A stretch of DNA of 64,000 nt, from assembly GCA_019828595.1 (NCBI GenBank), contig JAHQRK010000004.1:930001-994000 (forward strand), read 5' to 3'. Shown piece by piece: positions 54,292-64,000 of this stretch. A program made the position numbers and the translations under genes. The notes under the pieces are model-generated. The model was given only the letters and a program-made list of their open reading frames with translations, did no database searches and was not told the DNA's origin. The stretch is from Aphanomyces cochlioides (taxonomy: Eukaryota > Oomycota > Saprolegniomycetes > Saprolegniales > Verrucalvaceae). Within the stretch, counting starts at the first letter, position 1, and every line of letters starts with the position of its first letter.

Positions 54292-57200
54292 ATGGCAGCG
54301 CCACCGGGCAGTGGACCGCCGCCAGGTAGTGCATTCCTTGATGCATAAACGTACCCCAATCAACGTGGTAGGCCTTCCACCGGCCAGAGGACCGCCGCCA
54401 GGTACGACAAGTGGATATGACTCATGAAGTGACGCAATGGACATGACAGGAAGTGGATTCACAGGGTCACCGCCACCAGGTTGATTGCTTTATCTCTCTT
54501 GAATGAACAATCCATCGTCGACAGGACTTGGGGGTCCTCCAGTTGGCAGAGGGCCGCCTCCAGGACCACCAAGAGGAGGTCCACCAGTAGCACTACCAGG
54601 AAGAGGACCACCGCCAGGAGCTCCACCAGGAAGGGGACCGCCTCCAGGTCCACCAGGTAGAGGATCGCCACCCGGAGCCCCACCAGGAAGAGGTCCACCC
54701 CCTGGAGCTCCTCCAGGACGAGGACCACCACCAGGAGCGCCACCGGGGCGAGGGCCACCACCAGGAGCTCCGCCAGGAAGAGGACCACCGCCTGGAGCTC
54801 CACCAGGAAGAGGACCACCACCAGGAGCGCCGCCGGGAAGAGGACCGCCACCTGGTGGCCCGCCTGGAGGACCAACTAGAGGCCCACCGCCAGGTTTGTC
54901 GGTGCCAATGGTTCTTGGATTATGACGAGTTGCTAGGAGGACCTCCACCTGGTTTACCACCTGGAGGAGCACCAGGAGCACCACCAAGAGGACCTCCTCC
55001 TGGAATGCCGCCCGGAGCAGCACCAGGAGGACCTCCAAGAGGGCCACCGCCAGGTAAAGCTTGCGAGATTCCATAAAGCTAATGAGATGTCAGGCATGCC
55101 GCCAGGAGGGCCACCAGGAGGGCCGCCGAGAGGACCACCACCTGGTAAAACTTCACAAGAATGGCCAAGTCTAAGTCAATGGAAGGTATGCCATCAGGAG
55201 GACCACCGCGTGGCCCGCCACCAGGTACATTCTTGCTGGTTGCATCGCACTCATGCAAGTAGGAATGCCGCCAGGAGGACCACCAGGAGGACCGCCTCGA
55301 GGTACAAACAACAGGGAACAGGAACCTCAATGGAGCACAGGACCGCCAGGAGCACCACCAGGGATGCCAGGTACACTCGACGATGATTTATCCACTTACT
55401 GTGTCATTCTCTGTAGGAGCACCAGGTAACTCTCTCCACGAAGCAAGCAGAGTCGTGAACAAGCGTAGGTGGACCACCACGGGGTCCTCCTGGCATGCCA
55501 CCAAGAGGTCCACCAGGTACGACTTGTCCTTCTTTGGCAATATAACGCACCGCTAGGAGCACCACCGCCAGGAATGCCACCGCGTGGACCACCAGGTATG
55601 CTCTCGTATGTCGCATTAGTCACTTCTTCTAGGCGCTCCGCCTGGCATGATGCCACGAGGTCCACCAGGTTGCAGCTTCCCTGATTATCGTGGCTGATAC
55701 TGAACGTGTAGGGATGCCACCGGGAATGCCACGAGGAATGCCACCACGAGGATCGCCTGGCATGCCAGGAGGAGGTCCACCAGGCGCTCCACCTCCTGGC
55801 GCAGTGCCGCGCTTTGGAAAGCTCTCGGTCAAGCTACTGAAAGGCTTGGAGTTGAAGAGCCTCGGGACATTACAGACTGCAGACCCTTACTGTAAACTTA
55901 CAGTTGGCACGCAGAGCTTCCAGACAAAAGTACGATGACGTCATGCGATGGCTCATTGTCGGCGGTAGGTTCACGAGAAGGGCGGGAAGAACCCGACGTG
56001 GAACGAGACGTTTGAGTTTAGTATCTCGACCGAGAAGGAGTTGATCCTCGAGATATTTGACAAGGAACAGAATGGCAACGACCGCTTCATGGGCCAGTCT
56101 AGAGTACACTCAACGCCAAGGATCATGGCCTTACGTTGTCTGTAGGTGGATTTAATTCCATGGATAGCCAAAGGCGGCTTTGAAGGAGACATTGACGTCA
56201 AGGACGAACAAGGCCAAGACGCTGGCAAGGTTTCTGCCGTCGCCAAGTTCACCAAGCCTGTTGTCGGCCCTGCTGGACCGATGAAAGCACCTCCTCAAAT
56301 CATTCCTGGCTCTGTGGCTCCAGTCGTCGGCGCGCCGCCAGCAGCACCGGCAGAACCACCGCGAGATCCCAATGGTAAATTCAGCGACAGCGAAATTCTC
56401 GAAGTACGTCCATCGTCAGCGGAACGGAGTTTGATCGACGACTTGCGTAGGCGTTCAAAGCATTCGATCTGGATCACAACAACTACGTTGGTGCTGCTGA
56501 GATCCGACACGTCTTGATCAACATTGGTGAGTCGCCGACGGACGAAGAAGTGGACGAAATGATCCGCATGGTCGATCTCGATGGTGATGGTCAAGTCGCC
56601 TTTGATGAATTCTACAAGATGGTCACGGGTGGCAAGGAGCCGCCGGCTGGATTATATCGTCCCGTTTCAGACGATGCTGCAGCTGCAGCCGCGCCCACTA
56701 CTGGCGCTGCATCGTCCATTCAGCTGCGGAATGAAAGGAAGAACGCACTGGAAGAGTTTGCGCAGGACAACAACATCAAGGCCGAGTCGGTCAAGAAAGC
56801 ATTCAAGCGATTCCAAGCCACGGATAAGGACGGGTCTGGACAGATCGACTACACTGAGTTTTGTGAAATCATGCTCGTTGATCCGTCGCCGCAGTGCGAG
56901 AAGCTCTTTCAACTCTTTGACAATGACAAAGTGGGTCGCATTGATGTGCGCGAGGTACGCTATCGAGGTGATGTGCTCCGTCTTGAAATCTTTGCGACTT
57001 AGTTTTTGATTGCGCTGTCCAACTTCTGCGGCGCCGAGAAGGAAGAGAAGCTCAAGTTTGCCTTTATGGTCTTTGATGACGATGGCAATGGCGTGCTCTC
57101 CAAGATGGAGTTGATGAAGATCCTCAAGGCCAACCACATGGCGTCGAACGAGTCGGAAGTGGCGCGGAAGGCCGACACGATCATGTCCCAAGGCGATAAA

Positions 57201-57305
57201 GACGGCGACGGTGTCATCTCCTTCGATGAGTTCGCCATCGTGAGCAAGAAGTTCCCGAATATCCTCTTCCCGGCGTACACGCTCACGCAGCAGGCCGACA
57301 AGTAG
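54292..57305 (+). CDS. Pro/Gly-rich C2 and EF-hand calcium-binding protein
   Basis: The first 1.5 kb consists of 14 or more mini-exons, all ending in ...CC(A/T)G|GT and beginning AG|G, encoding repeats such as [16 protein letters not shown]; the smallest is 9 nt. A C2 domain follows: [58 protein letters not shown]. Then four or more EF hands: [70 protein letters not shown]. The C2 and EF modules suggest Ca2+-dependent membrane binding. The Pro/Gly part may be an extended, flexible collagen- or annexin-like region. Start ATG at 54292; 87 bp after RPC4. Confidence 0.85.
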
Positions 57306-57793
57306 ATGATGGATGGCGGCGGCTTTTGAATGTCAATTCTCACGTATACGAAATTGCTCACCAGATATATCTATAGAATGTCAAACCAAAATCTGAATTT
57401 CCCACCAAAATATTGAATTTTCGTCAGTAATTCCAAATAATTGAATTATTTAGGGTGCGTCTGGCAAAAATTCAAAATCAATATGCCATTTTCAGCTAAA
57501 TTGGGATCAACGATTTATGGCATATTCAAAATGGAGGTAAAACCTCTATTTCGTAAAATGGCATTTTGGGAGCCTCCAGTGAGTATATCCCAACCAAAAA
57601 TATTGGATTTGGTGCAAAGCTCTTTGAGATAAACAAGTTCATATTTTGACCTAAATTATTGAATTTGACCTCAAAATGGCATTTTGGGCCAATTTATTGT
57701 AATATTTTCGGTTGCCAGACGGGCCCTTAATCATTTGAATTCATTTTTGTTTATTTTTTGTCATTTTGGAGTTTTTATTTTCGTTGGACTTGC
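57306..57793. other. AT-rich intergenic region
   Basis: About 490 bp with repeated words like CATTTTGGG and TTGAATTT and no supported gene. It separates two genes in the same direction and should hold the next promoter. Confidence 0.55.
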
Positions 57794-58797
57794 ATGTTGC
57801 TTCAAGGCAGCAAGAACCGATGGACGCATCTTGCGCGCGGCTTTCGGAGCTCGATTGCGGCAGATATCGACGCTTGCTGTACGACAAGGACGCTTATTCG
57901 GAGGTTTAGCCAAGCGCCGCAAGATGACGAGAGTAATCATATCCGATTGAGCAAATTGATGTCGATGAAAGGTAAGCATCCGTCCGTACTTTCCACCGAT
58001 CTGATGTCTCGAAAGGAATTTGCTCGCGCCGTGAAGCTGACAATTACATTCAGAATGGCGGTGTTCGAGTCAATGGTCGACTAGTATGCATCAAGAAGAT
58101 TGTTTTTTGTTAAAGGCTGGTGTAGGTGACAGAGTTGGGCACAAAGGTTGATCCGTCGGCACGCATTGAGCTGAGCCGAGATGCAAAGGAGCACTTGACT
58201 TCGAAGATCACAGTTTTGCTCAATAAACCACTCAACTGGGTGTCTTCGCAACCGGAGGATGGCCATGAACCAGCGATCAAACTGCTTGTGCCTGGCAACG
58301 CATGCAAAGAACTGAACGTGCATATTCCAAAAGGACTCGACCCCAAAGTTACTCGCTTCGGACCTCTAGTGCTACCCAAGATGGCAGTTTGCGGTCGTCT
58401 CGATGTTAATTCGACAGGACTGCTCATTTTCACACAGGATGGTACGCTAGCCAAGCACATTTTGGACCCAAATGGCAACATTGAGAAGGAATACTTGGTA
58501 CGGGTCAACTTAGTACTGGATGAGTCGACTCGAGCGACGCAATCCATGATCCAACGACTTCGAGACGGCATTTATATCGACAAAGTGCTCTTCAGTGCCA
58601 AGAGCGTCGACGTGATCAACGAAAACCAAATGCGGATTGTCTTGACCGAAGGCAAACATCGCCAGATCCGTCGTATGTGCGAACAAGTTGGATTGAAAGT
58701 CGTGGCACTCAAACGCGTCCGAATTGGGAACATCAAGCTGCGGAATCTGCCCGTTGGTCAGTGGCGGTATCTCCAACCCTTTGACAAGTTGATGTGA
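57794..58797 (+). CDS. RsuA/RluB-family pseudouridine synthase, probably organellar
   Basis: Three exons (introns 57972-58015 and 58084-58125). An N-terminal basic leader (GSKNRWTHLARGFRSSIA) suits mitochondrial targeting. The S4 RNA-binding domain reads IRLSKLMSMKGICSRREADN followed by NGGVRVNGRLV. The catalytic domain has CGRLDVNSTGLLIFTQDG with the catalytic Asp of GRLD, LAKHILDPNGNIEKEYLV and LTEGKHRQIRRMCEQVGLKV. This is the RsuA/RluB/RluE/RluF type, which modifies single uridines in bacterial and organellar rRNA. Stop 6 nt from the convergent stop. Confidence 0.9.
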
Positions 58798-58803
58798 GAA
58801 ATA

Positions 58804-59611
58804 CTATTCAGTGTCAAAGTATCGGTCTTCTGCGTCTTGTTGCTCCATCTTGGAGTTGTCCAGGAGTGTATTGCCATCTATGTCCGCGTAATCCACAAAC
58901 TCAAAGTCCAGTCCTTGGAGGAATCGTTGGCTCATCACGTCAATCAAATGTGCGCGTCGTTCATCCAGTGTAAACTCTTCCGAGGACGAATCTGACATGG
59001 AATCATCTTCCTTCTCTTCTTCATCTTCATCCTCCTCGTCAATCTCTTCTTCAAACTCATCGTCGTACGCTTTTTCTACGGGTGGTGCTTTTCGCTTTGG
59101 TCTGAATGAACTATCCATGCGATCAATACAAGGTCATTCAGATGGAAGATACCTTCCCCATGAGCTTTCCTCTTGTGCTTTACGTTCTTCAGCGTCCTTC
59201 TTTTGAATGGATGCAATGAGGAACGAGGATAGTTTCTACAAATGTCATCGTTATTTCTAGACGCATCTCAATCCCAGATACCGATTGTTCAGCTGTAGGC
59301 CGCGTCACTGGCTTCTCAGGTAGGTAATTGCCCAAGTGCAAATGAAACAATCCAGGATTTCTTAGCTCCATGCTTTCGTCTGAAAAGTAGTTGGACGAGT
59401 AGAGTAGTTCTTGCAACTTTTGGTATCGTCGATTCTTGGTTCTACTGGATGGTGCATTTTGCATGCGCCACGCTCGCTGAAATGGCCGTTCATCGGAATT
59501 TCCCATCTCAGTATCATTACTAGCACCAAGACTTCTCATATAGGCGTCCAGGGGATCCTCTTCATCCTCATTCAAGCTCATTTGCCGCGTGACCTCTTCC
59601 ACCTGCTCCAT
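58804..59611 (-). CDS. CCDC97-family protein (DUF2052)
   Basis: ATG at 59611 (MEQVEEVTRQMSLNEDEED). Exon 1 contains RRYQKLQELLYSSNYFSDES and NPGLFHLHLGNYLPEKPVT; an intron near 59240-59295 leads to KLSSFLIASIQKKDAEE, then the acidic region and AHLIDVMSQRFLQGLDFEFV and DAEDRYFDTE at the C-terminus. This matches the conserved CCDC97 domain, where a bundle of helices ends in a ...D.EDRYFD motif. Human CCDC97 is linked to the SF3b part of U2 snRNP; molecular role here is inferred. Confidence 0.78.
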
Positions 59612-59768
59612 GCTTTTCAATTTGTTCTCATCGCTCTTTCTATTTTATCCGGGAATTCCGTATAACACAAATTCCGGATAAAATTTGTTGTATCCGGGTT
59701 ATCGAAGTATAGAGCATCCGGATAATTTGAAATGCAATTTTGGTGGGAAACTTCAGAGCGCAAAAAGC
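59612..59768. promoter_or_regulatory. Divergent promoter with TATCCGG sites
   Basis: 157 bp between starts. TTATCCGGG (59645), TTCCGGATAAAA (59672), TATCCGGGTTAT (59691) and ATCCGGATAATT (59715) match the recurrent palindrome. Their position supports translation starting at 59769 rather than further upstream. Confidence 0.5.
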
Positions 59769-61623
59769 ATGTGCAGAAAGGACGAAGTCGCGGGAAGCGT
59801 CTTGAATGAAGATGTGAGGAAGGCATTGACGTCCTTCGCCATGCAATTGAGATGTCCCATTTGCCTTGAAGCCGTGACAGATCCATACTCGCTTCCTTGC
59901 AACCACTGCTTTTGTGAGCCTTGTATTCACACTGCGTTGGCGTACGCGCCAAAATGTCCTGTTTGCAAAGCGGCAGCCAAGAAGAGACATTTGCGACTTG
60001 ATGAATCCGTCCAGCGTATCCAGAGTGCACTTCATGCTTTATTGGGTAGTCCCAAGGAAGAGAGTATTTTGAAAGCTGTCGCCACAAAGAGTCAGATCCC
60101 CGTGAAGGGCAAGCCACCTACTGGAAAGTCCAAGACACCACCAAGACATTCACAACAGACAACGACGCCACAACGAACTTCACAAACTCGCCCACGAGAA
60201 GTAGAAGAGCGACCAAACAGACGACCATCACAGAAAGAAAACGCAACGAGGGAATCTCCAGCCAAGAAGGTTTTGCAAGAAGTGGTTTGCTCATACTCGG
60301 AATCGATTGTACCTTGCACACAAGAGAGCAACTCGGTCGTAGATTTGACAAATTCACTTCCAGTCGTCGGTGTGCAAACCCCAGCACCTCCTGCTCTGCC
60401 GTCCTTCAAAATTGGAGACGTCGTACAAGTCATGGCAAGAACGTGGCCAGGAATTAACAAGTTGGGCGGGACAGCATGGATTACAGCGTGCAATGAAGGT
60501 ACTTTTGGATGCTTGAAAACGCAATTTCCATGTTGTGAACGTAGATGGCACATTCAACGTCAAATATGTTTTGGGTGGGCGGGAAAACAATGTCCAAGGA
60601 ACCTACATTTCCATTTTCACAGAACCTAACCAGGCGACACCAGTTCGAAGTGCATCTCGAAAGCGAAGTCTTTCGTCTCCATTTTCTCCTTCACCAGAGG
60701 AGGAAGAAGAATATCAATCGTCTCCTCCACGTCGTGTGTCCAAGAAACAAAAACCCAAGGAACCCATCGTCATTTTGTGCTCTGGACTCTCACATGAAGA
60801 AAAGAACGAAGTTGAGCGCTGTGCACTTGACGTTTTAGAAGCGACGATCGTGCAAGACTGGACGCCTGACGTGACGCACATTATAGTCCAGTGCCAGCAT
60901 TTATCAGCATCCAAACTAAAACTACTCATGCCATCAAGCCCATCTGTCCAAACCAACAACAGTAAAATCAAGCGCTGGGTCAAAATTCGATCGCTCAAGT
61001 TTCTCAAAGCTCTCGTGAGCGGCCGATGGATCGTCAGTCCAGGATGGATCAAAGGTCATTCTCCACGTCGGCGATGTTTACTTAATCTCGCGGATAGATT
61101 GCTTACAGCTCTCGAAACACGTGAGCGAAGAATCATATGAAGTCCAAGGCCTGCTCAAAGCGCATCAAGTTGTCGATGTTGCAAAGAAAGCCCGATTACT
61201 TCGCGAAAACAACATCCTCATCAAGCAGGTACACGACTACTCAGTCCAGAAGAACGACTAATCGCAATGCAGCCATGTGAAGAGCTCAATTCCATCGGGA
61301 CAGCACTCTTTGCCAATCACATTTGCTATGTGCATGGACGTTTTGCATCGCCATTGCCTCCCAAGCACGAAATCTGCACATTGATTCGGCTAGGCCAAGG
61401 AAACGTTTCCACGTCATGGGATGATATCCTCAGCATGACGCGAAGCTTATCGAAAGCGACTCTTCCGATCGTCATCGTGATGGAAAACGCAGCCGACATT
61501 GCCAACTTTGTCTTGCCAAATGTACCGAGTGGCTCGCGTCTCTTCTACGTCGGGTATGAATGGGTTCTCGACTGCATCAGCGAATGTACCATAAAGCCTC
61601 TGGAGCATTTTGTCAAGGCGTAG
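59769..61623 (+). CDS. BRCA1-like RING, Tudor-like and tandem BRCT protein
   Basis: Four exons (59769-60498, 60545-61054, 61098-61228, 61273-61623) give 573 residues. An N-terminal C3HC4 RING: LRCPICLEAVTDPYSLPCNH, CFCEPCI, KCPVCKAA, flanked by helices as in BRCA1/BARD1. A disordered Ser/Pro/Lys linker follows, then a Tudor/SH3-like fold FKIGDVVQVMARTWPGINKL to DGTFNVKYVLGG. Two BRCT repeats end the protein: IVILCSGLSHEEKNEVER to LVSGRWIVSPGWIKDCLQ, and FANHICYVHGRF to RLFYVGYEWVLDCISE. It is expected to be a nuclear ubiquitin ligase reading phosphoproteins at DNA damage. Plant and animal BRCA1 lack the Tudor-like part. Confidence 0.85.
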
Positions 61624-61679
61624 CCAAGTTCGACTTCGTAAGATATGCTCCATGTCAATCAAACGTCGTCATCATTGTC

Positions 61680-64000
61680 ATGTTTCCATGCAAGTGCGAC
61701 CTCGAACCTAATGGCAGCATTGTATTGGACAGTCCTTCCGACCCACGCAGAAGCGGAGGAATGGACACATGGGAAAGCGTCGCGCGCGCTTTACAGAGCC
61801 CCACGTCGGGATTGACAGAGGATAATCAAATGCGCATGGAAGCATATCTCAAGCTCAATGAGCTCGTGGAGGAGCCCGACACATCTGCTCGAGTCGACGC
61901 CATGACGCAAGTCTTACCACAACTCCTTCGCGCGTTTCTCGTCGACTTGAACGGCAATCCTGACGCGACGGCCATCCCGCTCTGTCTCCGCGCTCTGTCG
62001 TATTTCATGTACCACGAGTACATGGCTCGTATGTTTCCCGTCGAGATGGTGCAGCGCCTCATCGACAGCATGATCCACGTCATCCACAACACGACCGATC
62101 AGGTATGCTCTTCCTCGCGCTTCCTTGATGAGATTGTTTGACGATGCCATAGTAGACCATCTATCTCTTGTGTCTCTGGAGTCTCTCCAAGCAAAACTTT
62201 GACGAAGCGGCGAACCATCTCGTGCCGCGCGTCGTTGAAGTGTTTTGCCAAGCCTGTGTGAATGAATTCCAGTCTCGGAAGAGTACGTCCGCCGCACGCG
62301 AACCTCTCATGGGACTCATCTGGTCGATCTAGTTCAACTCCATGCGCTCTTTGGACTTCACATGACGCTCGTCAAACATCCCGACGCCATGCTCTCTCGT
62401 GAAATGCTCAAACGATGGTGCCACGTCGTCTCCAAGTGTCTAAGCAGCAGCGACAAGCAAACACGAGACGCTGCGCGCAAGATTTTCCAAGAGATGTGTC
62501 ATTTCCCAGTGGGGGAGAACGATATCGTCGCCACTTGCGTCGAGATGGACGTCTTGCACGTCATGGAGCGCCATCTTCAATGCAACCGCCACGTTGAAGC
62601 GATTCATCTCTGGGGATTCGTCATCGTTCTCTTGCGGCAAAAGCTCCAAGCCAAGGACGATCTGCTCAACTTTGTTCTCCAAGTCCCCGAGGCCACGCTC
62701 TGCCATGCCGACAGCCGCGTCCGTCTGTTGAGTCTGCAGCACTGGCGCTCTGTCGTCGATATCTTTCGCATCCACCAGACGACGACCGCGGCATCAAACG
62801 ACGCGTGGACCGACCCAACCAAGCTGTGGCTCTTCCGTAAACCCTTCCTGGACGTCGTGACGACGCCATTGTTGGTCTGCTTGGCCAGCGAGACGTTCGC
62901 CACGGTCCTGTCGACGGGCATTGAGACTTGGCACCATGTGATTGCCGTTGCCGTCTTGGATTTCAATCGTTTCTGTCGATCCAGTCCGCTCACGATGGAC
63001 TTTTGCAAGGCGGTGATGCGGCAGTGGAAGAACTGGTGGGATGACATTGTGAGCCAGCTGGCGTTGACGCTTCTCCACAGAGACACGCAGGACGTCGCGG
63101 CGATCCATCCCACGCTCCTCGATCGAACGTTTCGTCTCCTCGGTCGAATCTGGAGCGTTGATGCCGACGAGACGGAAACGTGCGAGAGCAGCAGCTTCAC
63201 CGTCGCTGCCTTGGCGTCTCGGTCGTCCGATACGTTGAGCATCTCCAACACACCACGAGCTCCCGCGATGTCGCGCACGGAAGTTGCCGAGTGCTTGGAA
63301 GTGAAAGCGTCTGTCGCTATGTTGGTTCTCTTCCAGAACGCGCTCCATTTTGTGTTTGCACTCCTCCACGACGACGCGATGCTTCCAGAGAGCGATGCCT
63401 TGGCAGGCACAGTATGGCATGGCCTGTGTTTCCGCATCCAAGTGGCACTCCAGACGATTCCGTCAGACCTTGTGGATGTCCGCAAAGCGCATCGTCGACT
63501 CATGACGAAATGTTTTGCCTTTGTCTTTGGCTGCCAGCAGTACCAAACCAAGACGGCATCCCTCAACCCAGACGCCTCCTTGACCGATTTGCCGCTTCCA
63601 CGCCGCCTTGGCCTCATGGAACTCATGGCCGAGAAGCTCGACAAGACCATTCTCATGGAAGCCATGGAGCAGTCAACGTCTCAACTTCAGCCCGCTCTTA
63701 TTCAAAAGGCCCAAGACCACGAGCGCGACGTTGCTCCTGACGAGCTGGAATGGCTTCAAGGCGTTGTCTTTACCTCGACGAGTCGTAGCTCCATGTTTGG
63801 TCTGGCCATCTATTGCGTCTTCCTCGAGTTTGCGATTGCATCCTCTGGCAGCGAGGACGTTTCCAAGCGCATGGCGTCCATCCAGCACGTGTTTCAATGC
63901 CTCTCTCAATTTGAATTGCCCGCGACGACCAAGCAAGACATGCTCCAAGTGTCGCTAACCTTTAAAGCCATGCAAGAGTCCTCGAAGCAATCGTCCTCGC
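61680..64000 (+). CDS. Rif1-like HEAT-repeat protein, 3' end outside window
   Basis: ATG at 61680 (or 61761, MDTWESVARALQSP). Introns 62103-62155 and 62283-62332; after that the frame is open to base 64000. The helical repeats fit the Rif1 N-terminal domain: ALSYFMYHEYMARMFPVEMV, IHVIHNTTDQTIYLLCLWSL, FQSRKIQLHALFGLHMTLV and later VRLLSLQHWRSVVDIF. Rif1 controls replication timing, protein phosphatase 1 recruitment and repair pathway choice next to 53BP1/BRCA1 in animals; PP1-docking and C-terminal motifs would lie outside the window. It follows the BRCA1-like gene by 56 bp in the same direction. Confidence 0.72.

Noticed and set aside
62604..63665. Long - strand frame of 353 codons
   Set aside because: Shadow of the Rif1-like gene; the + strand frame has the HEAT-repeat pattern and proper introns, while this one is Arg/Ser-rich without motifs.

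Overview
The window is nuclear DNA of a compact protist genome, most likely an oomycete of the Saprolegniales type (Aphanomyces-like; this name is inference). Genes are split by many tiny introns (about 32-55 nt, usually GTACG/GTAAG ... TAG) and packed on both strands. Cilium genes (IFT46, enkurin, DZIP1-like) point to a flagellated life stage. I see no bacterial-style operons, CRISPR arrays or rRNA/tRNA genes.

Left housekeeping block (1-21.6 kb): the 3' part of a large FN3-PA-armadillo protein, an SK-like cation channel, a mitochondrial TCAIM/DUF4460-type protein, IFT46, a small coiled-coil protein, a CCHH-like zinc-finger protein, a secretory cyclophilin, a PRP38-family splicing factor, tRNA-dihydrouridine synthase 1, a dienelactone-hydrolase-like enzyme and the ribosome-assembly factor Nop14.

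Accessory block (20.0-35.6 kb): a recent inverted duplication. The first 1.3 kb of Nop14 coding sequence, its promoter and about 1 kb of flank are repeated in inverted orientation at 29.7-32.2 kb. The left arm carries a 3.0-kb insertion with a 5-bp target-site duplication; the right arm keeps the empty site. Between and beyond the arms lies a decaying gene family: one member joins a hydrophobic leader and acidic region to repeats rich in S/T-P sites, a two-lobe cyclin fold and a KR-rich tail, with an in-frame TGA before the cyclin box. Fragments of relatives lie at 29.2-30.2 and 32.5-34.7 kb, with several hairpin-forming inverted repeats.

Right housekeeping block (35.6-64 kb): an enkurin-domain protein, two tandem SBDS genes each with a zinc-finger tail, Snu23/ZMAT2, a dual-GAF cyclic-nucleotide phosphodiesterase, an aldo/keto-reductase-like protein, an atypical small GTPase, a DZIP1-like protein, a NYN-KH protein, a TPR-J (DNAJC8-like) fusion, Pol III subunit RPC4, a Pro/Gly-rich C2-EF-hand protein, a pseudouridine synthase, a CCDC97-family protein, a BRCA1-like RING-BRCT protein and the N-terminal part of Rif1 (open at the window end).

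Most genes alternate as convergent pairs (2-90 nt between stops) and divergent pairs (80-430 nt between starts). Several promoter intervals share a palindrome close to TTATCCGGATAA. Exon models were built by eye from splice signals and frame continuity; boundaries may be off by a few bases.
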